Shown piece by piece: positions 1 through 8,703 of a stretch of DNA of 64,000 nucleotides; the first letter of the stretch is position 1; each line of letters opens with the position of its first letter. Below the pieces are notes generated by a model. That model did no database searches and had not been told where the DNA came from. It worked only from the letters and a program-made list of their open reading frames with translations. A program made the position numbers and the translations under genes. The DNA comes from Methanoculleus caldifontis (lineage in GTDB: Archaea; Halobacteriota; Methanomicrobia; Methanomicrobiales; Methanoculleaceae): NCBI RefSeq assembly GCF_032842345.1, contig NZ_WBKO01000001.1, positions 620,001-684,000 on the forward strand, in the 5' to 3' direction.

Positions 1-281
1 ACCTCGTCGGGCTTTGCGGGGATGCCGTTCTCCCGGTTGAGTTTCTCCGCGATCGCTTTCGTCAGCGCCGGGATCCCGGTGCTCGGCGCGTAATGGGTCT
101 CGCCCCGCCTGATCGCCTCGATGCAGGCGTCCTTGATGTGGACCGGGGTGTCGAAGTCAGGCTCCCCGATGGAGAGGCTGATGACGTCGACGCCTTCCTG
201 CGCCATCCTCTTTGCGGCGTTCGAGATCTCGATCGTCGCGGAGGGGGCGATGGCCGCAATCTTCTCCGAGAGGCCTTTCAT
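1..281 (-). CDS. PLP-dependent class I/II aminotransferase, N-terminal part (gene runs off the window)
   Basis: My translation of the complement starts [20 protein letters not shown] and reaches [14 protein letters not shown] near residue 40, the usual N-terminal region of aspartate/aromatic aminotransferases of fold type I. About 93 codons are visible. The PLP lysine would lie outside the window. The ATG overlaps the stop of ribH as ATGA (278-281), so it is translationally coupled to the riboflavin genes. Substrate cannot be told from this part. Aspartate or an aromatic amino acid would be typical for this family in methanogens. The start is well supported by the coupled overlap. Confidence 0.85.
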   Translation of the reverse strand, partial: MKGLSEKIAAIAPSATIEISNAAKRMAQEGVDVISLSIGEPDFDTPVHIKDACIEAIRRGETHYAPSTGIPALTKAIAEKLNRENGIPAKPDE

Positions 282-685
282 CCCAATCGCTGGACCATCT
301 TCACGGCCGATTCGACGGCACGCTTGGCGTAGTCGATACGCTCGGTCGCTTCCATCCGGGTCATTCCCGGCCCGGAGATGCCGAGGGAGACGGGCTTGCC
401 GAACTCGAGGGAGAGATCGATGATCTTACGCGCCGCGTGCTGGACGACGATCTCGTCGTGCTGGGTGGCACCCTCGATGACGCACCCGATCGTGACGACC
501 GCGTCGATGCTCTCGTCCTTGAGCAGCTTCTTGATCGCAAGCGGCATGTCGTAGGCACCGGGGACGTAGATCGTCCCGGCTACTTCGGCGCCGAGGAAGC
601 CCGCATGCTCCCTGGCCTCGATCTCCATCATGTAGGTGATGTCGCGGTTGAACTCCGCGACGACGAATCCAAGTCTTATCGTCAT
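278..685 (-). CDS. ribH: 6,7-dimethyl-8-ribityllumazine synthase
   Basis: The 135-residue product matches the short archaeal lumazine synthase. It has the N-terminal strand [28 protein letters not shown] around residue 45 and [16 protein letters not shown] around residue 65, the loop binding the dihydroxybutanone phosphate and containing the catalytic His. It condenses 5-amino-6-ribitylaminouracil with 3,4-dihydroxy-2-butanone 4-phosphate in the cytoplasm. The same ribitylaminouracil is a substrate for CofH at 7-10 kb. It lies 58 bp after riboflavin synthase on the same strand and overlaps the next aminotransferase by 4 bp, so an operon is likely. Confidence 0.95.
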   Translation of the reverse strand: MTIRLGFVVAEFNRDITYMMEIEAREHAGFLGAEVAGTIYVPGAYDMPLAIKKLLKDESIDAVVTIGCVIEGATQHDEIVVQHAARKIIDLSLEFGKPVSLGISGPGMTRMEATERIDYAKRAVESAVKMVQRLG

Positions 686-743
686 GTCAATCCTTCCCGT
701 GATAGTACTCGCACCGGATACTGATAATCATCGCTTTTTTGCA

Positions 744-2332
<1,589 letters not shown>

Positions 2333-2466
2333 GTAGATCAGTCCATTATCGTCTCGTCGTGGATAGACGCAGTTCCTGCAAGCAACTTGGATGTGGACTC
2401 ATATCAACCTCACCACCATGCGAGACCGGTAAAGAGATGAGGGGGCAGGGGCATACCGGTGTGGAT

Positions 2467-2850
2467 ATGGTTGATGTCGCGGTGATCTGCGGTTCCGCCT
2501 CGGATACCCCCGTCGCGGAGAAGGTATTTGCGGTCCTGGATGAGTACAAGGTACCCTACGACTACCAGGTGATCTCGGCGCACCGGGACCCCGAGAGACT
2601 GGACGAGTATGTGAAGGCAAGCGATGCGCGGGTCTTCATCGCGATCGCCGGGCTCTCGGCGGCTCTCCCCGGCGTGGTCGCCTCGAAGACGGAGCGGCCC
2701 GTGATCGGCGTCCCGGTGAGCGGGAAACTGATGGGGTTTGACGCCCTCCTCTCGATCGTCCAGATGCCGAGAGGCGTCCCGGTGGCCTGTGTCGGCGTGG
2801 ATAACGGCGAGAACGCCGCACTCCTCGCGGTCCGGATCCTCGGCGCGTGA
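2467..2850 (+). CDS. purE: Phosphoribosylaminoimidazole carboxylase / N5-CAIR mutase, PurE
   Basis: The 127-residue protein has the PurE layout: [16 protein letters not shown] at the N-terminus, [11 protein letters not shown] near residue 40, [16 protein letters not shown], then [21 protein letters not shown] and [12 protein letters not shown]. It moves the carboxyl group in the sixth step of purine synthesis. I chose the ATG at 2467 because the family fold begins directly after it and GGTG lies six bases upstream. An open frame continues upstream to 2359 but has no family match, and a GTG at 2461 is possible. It is transcribed divergently from the aminotransferase. Confidence 0.92.
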   Translation: MVDVAVICGSASDTPVAEKVFAVLDEYKVPYDYQVISAHRDPERLDEYVKASDARVFIAIAGLSAALPGVVASKTERPVIGVPVSGKLMGFDALLSIVQMPRGVPVACVGVDNGENAALLAVRILGA

Positions 2851-2865
2851 AGCGCCTGAGGTAGC

Positions 2866-2873
2866 CTTTTTTC
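2866..2873 (+). terminator. Oligo-T terminator after purE
   Basis: A run of six T lies 16 bases after the purE stop and is followed by the repeat region. Oligo-T runs are the usual archaeal termination signal. Confidence 0.5.
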
Positions 2874-2890
2874 GCCGGGCCGGTACACAT

Positions 2891-3072
2891 CTCGCGCGAA
2901 GCCGCGAAGTCCCGAAAATGAGAGGATTTTTAAGGTGCCTTCGCGTTCTTCGCGGCTTCGCGCGAGTTTTTCGGTATAGAGGAGCAGTACAGCCTCACGC
3001 GAAGAGCGCGAGGCCGCGAAGGCGAGTGTCCACCCATACCGAATTTCGCATTCTTCGCGGCTTCGCGCGAGC
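2891..3072. repeat. Dispersed hairpin repeat, family A (reverse-oriented copy)
   Basis: This stretch holds several CGCGAAGCCGCGAAG and CTTCGCGGCTTCGCG blocks in inverted orientation. Its inner part (GTTTTTCGGTATAGAGGAGC and so on) is the reverse complement of the 105-bp unit that is tandemly repeated at 19.0-19.3 kb. It fills the gap between purE and the next gene. No open reading frame is credible here. It resembles a REP or MITE-type element, but no transposase gene is visible. Confidence 0.8.
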
Positions 3073-3125
3073 CAGCCATGGAAACCACAGACAACCTTTT
3101 TCCACCCGGCCGTGAAGGGAGGGTC

Positions 3126-3533
3126 ATGAAACAGAGAGTCCTCTTCATCGGCACGAACAACGCTGCCCGGACCCAGATGGCGGAGGGGTATCTCCGCGCC
3201 CGCTACGGCGACCGCTATGAGGCCTGCTCCGCGGGGATCGCTCCGACCGCCCTCGATCCCCTGGCAGTACAGGTGATGGACGAGATCGGGATCGGGATCG
3301 GGATCGCGGATCAACGGGCAAAGGATCTCAGCCTTTTTGACGGAAAAGAGATGGACTACGTGGTCGCGCTCTGCGCAGGGGGCGTCTGCCCGATGTTTCC
3401 CTGGACGAACGAGACGCTTCATGCCGATTTCCCGGACCCGGCCAGGGCCACCGGGACCGGGGATAAAGTGCTTGCGGCCTACCGGCGAAGCCGGGACGCG
3501 ATAACCGCGTGGATCGACGGGCAGTTTGGGTGA
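3126..3533 (+). CDS. Low-molecular-weight phosphatase/arsenate-reductase-like protein lacking the catalytic Cys
   Basis: The 135-residue product is a close paralogue of the arsenate reductase at 23.3-23.7 kb and aligns along its whole length. In the active-site loop CX5R the nucleophilic cysteine is replaced: here FIGTNNAARTQMAEG, there FVCTHNAARSQMAEG. The codon is GGC, one base from TGC. The second cysteine pair (LCAGGVCPMFPW) is kept. Near residue 57 a GATCGG repeat adds an in-frame Ile-Gly expansion (EIGIGIGIAD). By family logic it cannot reduce arsenate or hydrolyse phosphotyrosine. It may be decaying or a non-catalytic binding protein. I start at ATG 3126, where homology begins. The frame upstream lies in repeat A. 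Confidence 0.85.
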   Translation: MKQRVLFIGTNNAARTQMAEGYLRARYGDRYEACSAGIAPTALDPLAVQVMDEIGIGIGIADQRAKDLSLFDGKEMDYVVALCAGGVCPMFPWTNETLHADFPDPARATGTGDKVLAAYRRSRDAITAWIDGQFG

Positions 3534-3596
3534 ACAGAGTTTGAGAAGACCACAGGTCTTCGAAGGCATGAAGTCAGCTGCGATCGCTGGCAACTC

Positions 3597-3735
3597 CCTT
3601 TCGCGGCTTCGCGTCGTTCGCGTGAGACTGTATCGCCATCCGCACCCGATAGTTCGCGCGAAGCCGCGAAGAACGCGAAGTTCGCTATAAGAGTGCTGAC
3701 AGTCCCCTTCGCGACTTCGCGTGAGACTGCACCGC
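3597..3735. repeat. Dispersed hairpin repeat, family A
   Basis: Blocks such as TTCGCGGCTTCGCG and GCGCGAAGCCGCGAAG occur in inverted orientation in the space between the phosphatase-like gene and the thiC stop. Bases 3540-3575 (TTGAGAAGACCACAGGTCTT) resemble the B-type element next to the repeats at 18.95 kb. No gene is visible in 3534-3810. Confidence 0.7.
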
Positions 3736-3810
3736 GACCTGCAACAATCAACTTACACGAAGCGATGATGGTGGTACGATCGCTGAGAGAGTGTTCCAGG
3801 CCCGGAAAAC

Positions 3811-5094
3811 TCACGGCTCCATCCGCTCTTCCGGCGGCACATCAAGGATCTCGCGCACCATCTTGACGGCGCAGAGGTCGCCGCACATCGAGCAGGTCTC
3901 GATCTCCCCGTCCCGCTCGTGAATGCGCCGGGCCTCCTCGGGAGCGAGCGCCGCTTCGAACTGCTTCTCCCAGTCGAGCGCCCGGCGCGCCTCGGCCATC
4001 CGCACCTCGCGGTTCTTCGTGCTCCCGGCGGCGCGGGAGAGGTTCCCGACATGCGCCGCGATCCTCGCCACCCGCGTCCCCTCCACGATGTCGCGGACGT
4101 CCGGCAGGGCCAGGTGCTCGCTCGGCGAGACCATGCAGAGGAAGTCCGCGCCGTGCATGCAGGCGAGCGCGCCGCCGATCGCTCCCACGACGTGATCGTA
4201 GCCCGGCGCCACATCGGTCACGAGCGGGCCGAGCAGGTAGAGCGGGGCGCCGTCGGTCAGCTCCTTGAGCATCCGGACGTTGTAGCCGACCTGGTCGGCA
4301 GGGATATGTCCCGGCCCCTCGATCATCCGCTGCACCCCGGCGGCGAGCGCCCGCCGCGCCAGGTGGCCGAGCGTCAGGTACTCGGTCGACTTCGCGAGGC
4401 GGCCGGCATCCACGAGGGCGCCCGGCCGCATCCCGTCGCCGAGGCTCACGACCACGTCGTGCTCGGAGAGGATCTCGAGCAGGTAGTCGTACTCGGCGTA
4501 CAGGGGGTTCTCCTCACCGGTCGCGGCCATCATCGCGACGTGGAAGGCCCCGCCGCGGGAGACGACGCCCATCGTCCGGGGATCGATCCGGAGCGAGGCG
4601 AGGGCGTCGCGGTTCACGCCGCAGTGCAGGGTCAGGAAGTCCACGCCCTGCCGGCAGTGCTCCCGGATCACCTTAAAGAGCAGGTCGGCGTCGACGTCCG
4701 CGGCAGCCCCCGCCCGCCGGACCGCCTCGTAGATCGGGACCGTCCCGACGGTCGTATCGAGTTCGAGGATCCGGCGCCGGATGCGGACGAGATCGCCCCC
4801 GGTCGAGAGGTCCATCAGGGCATCCGCGCCCTCCCGGAGGGCCGCCTGCGCCTTCTCGACCTCGAGGTCCTCGTCGCACCGGGTTCCCGACGTCCCGACG
4901 TTCACGTTGACCCGCACCCTGCAGCCCTCCCCGATGGCGCAGAGCCGGTGCGGCCGTACGGGGTTTGCTGGAATGACAATCCGGCCACGGGCGACGGCCC
5001 GCGCGGCCCGGTGAGGGACGAGACCCTCCTCACGGGCGATCGTCTCCACTTCAGGGGGGACGCCACGCAGGCATGCGGAGATCAGGGTGTGCAT
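3811..5094 (-). CDS. thiC: Phosphomethylpyrimidine synthase ThiC
   Basis: This radical SAM enzyme rearranges aminoimidazole ribotide to hydroxymethylpyrimidine phosphate for thiamine. Visible family motifs are VNVNVGTSG near residue 65, ALMDLSTGGDL, THYCG-like LTLHCGVN, VSLGDGMRPG, MIEGPGHIP and a C-terminal iron-sulfur motif CSMCGDLC. The cysteine spacing is CX2CX3C, one residue shorter than the CX2CX4C of bacterial ThiC. I start at the ATG at 5094 (MHTLISACLRG), where family similarity begins and which leaves some room to the divergent hydrolase gene. The frame is open to an ATG at 5130 that would overlap that gene's start. No TPP riboswitch is apparent. Confidence 0.92.
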   Translation of the reverse strand: MHTLISACLRGVPPEVETIAREEGLVPHRAARAVARGRIVIPANPVRPHRLCAIGEGCRVRVNVNVGTSGTRCDEDLEVEKAQAALREGADALMDLSTGGDLVRIRRRILELDTTVGTVPIYEAVRRAGAAADVDADLLFKVIREHCRQGVDFLTLHCGVNRDALASLRIDPRTMGVVSRGGAFHVAMMAATGEENPLYAEYDYLLEILSEHDVVVSLGDGMRPGALVDAGRLAKSTEYLTLGHLARRALAAGVQRMIEGPGHIPADQVGYNVRMLKELTDGAPLYLLGPLVTDVAPGYDHVVGAIGGALACMHGADFLCMVSPSEHLALPDVRDIVEGTRVARIAAHVGNLSRAAGSTKNREVRMAEARRALDWEKQFEAALAPEEARRIHERDGEIETCSMCGDLCAVKMVREILDVPPEERMEP

Positions 5095-5128
5095 AAGAAC
5101 CATTTGTCCGGAAGCCATATTAGTCTGC

Positions 5129-5731
5129 ATGCCAGTCCGGTGGATTGCAAGCGACGCGACCTACGCCAATTCGTTCGTTTACGGAAACGTCCTCGTGGAT
5201 GCAGGCGTTCTCCCGATGGCGGTGGAGCCGTATGCCAAGACGATCGAGACGATCGTCATCACACACGCTCACTACGACCATATCGCCCATATCAGGGAGA
5301 TCGCCCGGCTATGCGGTGATCCGACCATCTGCATCCACGAAGCGGACGCCCTCGGCCTCACCGACGATACGCGGTGCCTCGCGATGCTCTTCGGGGCCCG
5401 GGCGCCCGGAATCTCCCCCGACACCATCCTCCACGACGGCGACCGGGTCGGCGGCCTTCGCGTCATCCACACGCCGGGCCACACCCCGGGCGGGATCTGC
5501 CTCTACGGCCCGGAGGAGAAGGTGCTCTTCTCGGGCGACACCGTCTTTACGGGCGGGTCCTTCGGGCGCTACGACTTCCCCGGCGGGGACCGGGAGGCGC
5601 TCGCGGCGTCCCTGGAGCGCCTCGCGACGCTGGAGGTCGAGGGCCTCTACCCCGGCCACGGGGAGCCCGTCGCCCGGGGCGGCGGGAGGCATATCGCGGC
5701 CGCTGTCGAGGCGCTCCGGTTCTATGCATAA
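5129..5731 (+). CDS. Metallo-beta-lactamase-fold hydrolase (glyoxalase II-like)
   Basis: The roughly 200-residue protein has the HxHxDH zinc motif in ITHAHYDHIAH near residue 52, then HTPGHTPGG, the metal aspartate in FSGDTVFTGG and the late histidine in LYPGHG. This is the glyoxalase II branch of the superfamily, and the substrate is unknown. I chose ATG 5129 (MPVRWIASD) because the beta-lactamase fold starts directly after it. The frame is open to 5087 but would run into thiC. It overlaps the following GIY-YIG gene by 8 bp, which suggests co-translation. Confidence 0.88.
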   Translation: MPVRWIASDATYANSFVYGNVLVDAGVLPMAVEPYAKTIETIVITHAHYDHIAHIREIARLCGDPTICIHEADALGLTDDTRCLAMLFGARAPGISPDTILHDGDRVGGLRVIHTPGHTPGGICLYGPEEKVLFSGDTVFTGGSFGRYDFPGGDREALAASLERLATLEVEGLYPGHGEPVARGGGRHIAAAVEALRFYA

Positions 5732-6179
5732 AGGGATCTACGCCCTCGTCCTCGAGAACTTCCCTTGCACGGTCCGTATCGGCGCCCTGGGACCACAGGA
5801 GTTTGCACCCGGCCGGCACGTCTACATCGGGTCGGCGCTGGGAAGCGGCGGGCTCGCCCGGGCCGACCGGCACGTGAGGCTCGCCCTCCGCCGTGACCGC
5901 CCTCCCCGGTGGCACATCGACTATCTCCTTCTTTCCCCGCACTTCACCCCCGCCGCCGTCGTCACCGCCGCGACGGACCGGGACTTCGAGTGCGCCCTCG
6001 CCCGCGCCCTCGGCGGCCCGTCCGTGCCGGGATTCGGGTGCAGCGACTGCACCTGCCCCTCGCACCTCTTCCACCGCTCCGGCGACCCGGTCCCGGAGAT
6101 CCTCGCCCGCCTCCACGACCTCGACCTCGATGCCCGGATCACAAGAATCAAGAACGAGGGGTGCGAGCATAGGGTATGA
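5724..6179 (+). CDS. GIY-YIG/DUF123-family protein
   Basis: The 151-residue protein begins MHKGIYALVLENF and continues to GRHVYIGSALGSGGL, the two strands of a GIY-YIG nuclease fold in the DUF123 arrangement. In archaea DUF123 is often found alone or fused to endonuclease III. Three cysteines in GCSDCTC near residue 110 are a further DUF123 feature. Nuclease activity is not established for this family. The ATG lies inside the end of the hydrolase gene (8-bp overlap) and its stop overlaps the next gene as ATGA, so the three genes form one operon. Confidence 0.85.
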   Translation: MHKGIYALVLENFPCTVRIGALGPQEFAPGRHVYIGSALGSGGLARADRHVRLALRRDRPPRWHIDYLLLSPHFTPAAVVTAATDRDFECALARALGGPSVPGFGCSDCTCPSHLFHRSGDPVPEILARLHDLDLDARITRIKNEGCEHRV

Positions 6180-6727
6180 ATGTTCTCGGCATCTCCGGAA
6201 GCATGCGGAAGAACGGCAACACCGCGATGCTCGTCACCGCCATCCTCGACCGGGTGCAGGAGGCGGGCATCGAGACCGAGTATGTCTCGCTCGCCGATTT
6301 GGACATCCGGCCCTGCACCGGCTGCGAGGCCTGCAGGGACGCGAAGTGGTGCGTGACGGAGAACGACGACTGGGCCGGCGTGGCGCAGAAGATGATCGAC
6401 TGCGAGGTGTTGATCCTCGGCGCCCCGACCTACTACTATGACATCAACGGCCAGACGAAGAACCTGATCGACCGGACCTACTCTCTCTTCCACGACAGAA
6501 GGCTTTCGGGAAGAAGGGCGGTTGCCGTCGCCGTCTGCGCCGACCGGGGAGGGGAACGGGCGCTTGCGACCATCGAGGGATTCTTGAACGCTCACGAGTT
6601 CTCGTACCTGGGCTATGTCTGCGGCAGGGGCTATGCACCGGGAGATGTCAGGAAAGACGAGCAGGCGATGAAGAGCGCCGCCCGGGTTGCAAAGACAATC
6701 GTCAGGTACCTCCGGCCGGAGGACTGA
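6176..6727 (+). CDS. Iron-sulfur flavoprotein (Isf-like flavodoxin-fold reductase)
   Basis: The 183-residue protein starts MNVLGISGSMRKNGNT, an FMN phosphate-binding loop of the NADPH-dependent FMN reductase family. CTGCEACRDAKWC near residues 47-59 fits the compact CX2CX2CX4-7C motif that binds a 4Fe-4S cluster in methanogen Isf. GAPTYYYDINGQTKNLIDR is the usual flavin-site helix region. Isf-type proteins take electrons from ferredoxin and are linked to oxygen or peroxide defence in Methanosarcina. The role here is inferred. It overlaps the GIY-YIG gene by 4 bp. Confidence 0.9.
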   Translation: MNVLGISGSMRKNGNTAMLVTAILDRVQEAGIETEYVSLADLDIRPCTGCEACRDAKWCVTENDDWAGVAQKMIDCEVLILGAPTYYYDINGQTKNLIDRTYSLFHDRRLSGRRAVAVAVCADRGGERALATIEGFLNAHEFSYLGYVCGRGYAPGDVRKDEQAMKSAARVAKTIVRYLRPED

Positions 6728-6867
6728 GAGCCCGGAGCCCCTCATCACCGGATGACGGTCTGACGGAGCCTCTCTCGTGACCCTCCCCTGTTACGGGCAG
6801 GGTGTTTCAGGGAAAGAGACACGGTATCCTCACCGGATGCCCGGAGTCTCTCCCTGCCCGGCTACAG

Positions 6868-7029
6868 TCAGAGTAGCAGCGATATGATCGCGAGGATGAT
6901 GAAGATGATAACCAGCCACTTCGCGACCGACATAGACATCCCTGCAACGCCTCGTGCTCCAAGTAAGGCAAAGACAAGTGCCAGTATGAAGAAGAGGATT
7001 GCAAGGCCTACAAGACCACCGCCTAACAT
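6868..7029 (-). CDS. Small two-helix membrane protein, DUF1328 family
   Basis: I found this 53-codon gene on the complement. The product starts [20 protein letters not shown], has a short glycine-rich turn ([12 protein letters not shown]), and ends with a second hydrophobic helix ([16 protein letters not shown]). Length and pattern fit the DUF1328/UPF0391 family of tiny membrane proteins, whose function is unknown. A strong Shine-Dalgarno GGGAGGAGA lies directly upstream of the ATG, and an ATTATAAATA box is about 65 bp upstream. It stands alone between the flavoprotein and cofH. Confidence 0.8.
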   Translation of the reverse strand: MLGGGLVGLAILFFILALVFALLGARGVAGMSMSVAKWLVIIFIILAIISLLL

Positions 7030-7090
7030 ACCATTCTCCTCCCAATCGCCGGCACCCGCCGGCGTTGAGGAGCCATACTCGATTCAAGGG

Positions 7091-7100
7091 TATTTATAAT
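7091..7100 (-). promoter_or_regulatory. TATA box for the DUF1328 gene
   Basis: On the complement the sequence reads ATTATAAATA, preceded by TTTCCGG. It is centred about 66 bp upstream of the small membrane protein start, so transcription would begin near 7070. Confidence 0.55.
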
Positions 7101-7154
7101 TATCCGGAAATAAATCGTAGGACCGCGGCGGGGCAGCCCGGTCACCACCAGAGA

Positions 7155-8246
7155 TCACTCGATAGCGTAGGTGGTCGTCCGACGCCGGAGCGTCCGCCCG
7201 ACGTCCCCGGCCATCCGTTGCATCTCGGCCGGGTCCAGGTAGTCGGTGTCCCGGGCACCCGCACCCCGGGAGATGCTCTCCTCAAACATCGTCCCCCCGA
7301 GATCGTCGGCACCGGCGAGGAGCGCCACCTGGGCCATCTTCGTCCCGAGCTTCACCCACGAGGCCTGAATATGGTCGAGGTTGTCGAGGAAGAGCCTTGA
7401 AGCCGCAAACATCAGGATATCCTCCCGCCCGGTCGCCCCGGGCCGTGCGAGCCCCGCGCGGTAGAGAGGGGTATCGGGGTGGATGAACGAGAGCGGAACA
7501 AACTCCGTGAATCCATGGGTCCCATCCTGGATCTCGCGGAGGATCGCGAGGTGCCGGGCGCGGTCCGCCTCGCTCTCGCAGTGGCCGTACATGATCGTCG
7601 CCGTCGTGCGGATCCCGAGGGCGTGCGCCTCACGGATGATCCGGACCCAGGCCGCCGTATCGATCTTCTCCGGGCAGATCACCTTCCGGACGTCATCGAC
7701 CAGGACCTCGGCCGCCGTCCCGCAGAGGGTGCCGAGCCCCGCATCCCGCATCGCGGCGAGCACCTCACGGGTGGAGATGCCGCTCCTCTTCGCAGCATAG
7801 GCCACCTCCATCGGGTTGCTCGCGTGAATATGGACCTCCGGCGCCTCATCGCGTATCCAGGAGTAGATATCGATGTAGGATTGGGCGTCGAACTCCGGGT
7901 GGAGGCCGCTCACCGTGCAGACCTCGGTCACGTCCCGCTCGCGCGCCGTCCGGGCCTTCTCCCGGACCACGGCTTCGTCGTGACGGTAAGCGTCGGCGTC
8001 GCCGGGCTTTCTCGAGAACCCGCAGAACCCGCAGGCGTTCACGCAGAGATTGGTCACGTTGATGTTCTGGTTCCGGACGTAGGTGACGACGTCCCCGACC
8101 TTTCGCTCACGCAGTTCGTCCGCGGCGGCGGCGATCTCCCAGACGCCCCGGCCGCGCGTCGTGAAGAGACGTACAGCCTCCTCTTCCGTGAGCCGGTGGC
8201 CGGCAAGTACGTCGTCAAGCAGTTCTCGTAGTGGCGATCCCATCAT
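7155..8246 (-). CDS. cofH: FO synthase subunit 2 (CofH), paralogue 1
   Basis: CofH is a radical SAM enzyme that joins a tyrosine-derived 4-hydroxybenzyl group to 5-amino-6-ribitylaminouracil, the first half of making FO, the deazaflavin of coenzyme F420. The SAM cluster motif CX3CX2C is seen as CVNACGFC near residue 60, after VVTYVRNQNINVTN. Later come MYGHCESEADRARHL and LGGTMFEESISRGAGA, typical of CofH. I start at ATG 8246 (MMGSPLRELLDD), because the frame upstream to 8330 shows no family match. A second copy lies at 8704-9792. cofG is not in the window. Confidence 0.9.
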   Translation of the reverse strand: MMGSPLRELLDDVLAGHRLTEEEAVRLFTTRGRGVWEIAAAADELRERKVGDVVTYVRNQNINVTNLCVNACGFCGFSRKPGDADAYRHDEAVVREKARTARERDVTEVCTVSGLHPEFDAQSYIDIYSWIRDEAPEVHIHASNPMEVAYAAKRSGISTREVLAAMRDAGLGTLCGTAAEVLVDDVRKVICPEKIDTAAWVRIIREAHALGIRTTATIMYGHCESEADRARHLAILREIQDGTHGFTEFVPLSFIHPDTPLYRAGLARPGATGREDILMFAASRLFLDNLDHIQASWVKLGTKMAQVALLAGADDLGGTMFEESISRGAGARDTDYLDPAEMQRMAGDVGRTLRRRTTTYAIE

Positions 8247-8359
8247 CTTCGCCCATCCCGGCAGGGATACTCTCATTTGGAGCGGGCCAGGCCAATAACC
8301 TTCGGGCGCGCGCCCCGGTGGTGCATACACTTATTACTCTCAGAGGTATCCCGACAGCC

Positions 8360-8674
8360 ATGGCTCAACAGCAGATCCTATGCCACCAGCGCACAAGGCT
8401 CAGTTATAAGGACGCATTCGGCTACGTCATCCCGGTCGGAGAGGCCAGCCTGATGGCCTGGGTGACCGACGAGGGAATGATCGGGACCGACGGGTTCGAT
8501 ATCGAGGCGCTGGCAAACGTCGGCGTTCCTGCGGCGATCGTCGGCGCCTCGGAATCCACCCTTGAGGACCTCGACAGCCTGATGGATGCCGAGGTGAAGG
8601 CGGCAAACCTCCCGGCGGTGCAGCGCCGCGTCGATATCGGGATCTCAGGAAGAGAGGCCCTGAACAGGATGTGA
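8360..8674 (+). CDS. DUF1805 domain protein
   Basis: The 104-residue product starts MAQQQILCHQRTRLSYKDAF and has the pattern of DUF1805 (YunC-like): a central strand ASLMAWVTDEGMIG, then FDIEALANVGVPAAIVGAS, a helix EDLDSLMDAEVKAAN and an ending with GISGREALNRM. Function of the family is unknown. GAGGTATC upstream may serve as ribosome-binding site. The gene sits on the opposite strand between two cofH paralogues, diverging from the first and converging on the second. Confidence 0.78.
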   Translation: MAQQQILCHQRTRLSYKDAFGYVIPVGEASLMAWVTDEGMIGTDGFDIEALANVGVPAAIVGASESTLEDLDSLMDAEVKAANLPAVQRRVDIGISGREALNRM

Positions 8675-8703
8675 GCCCGGCCGAAGGCCGGTCGAAAACC
8701 GGG

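Noticed and set aside
5095-5128. TPP riboswitch before thiC
   Set aside because: Only about 34 bases separate thiC from the divergent hydrolase gene, too short for the riboswitch fold.
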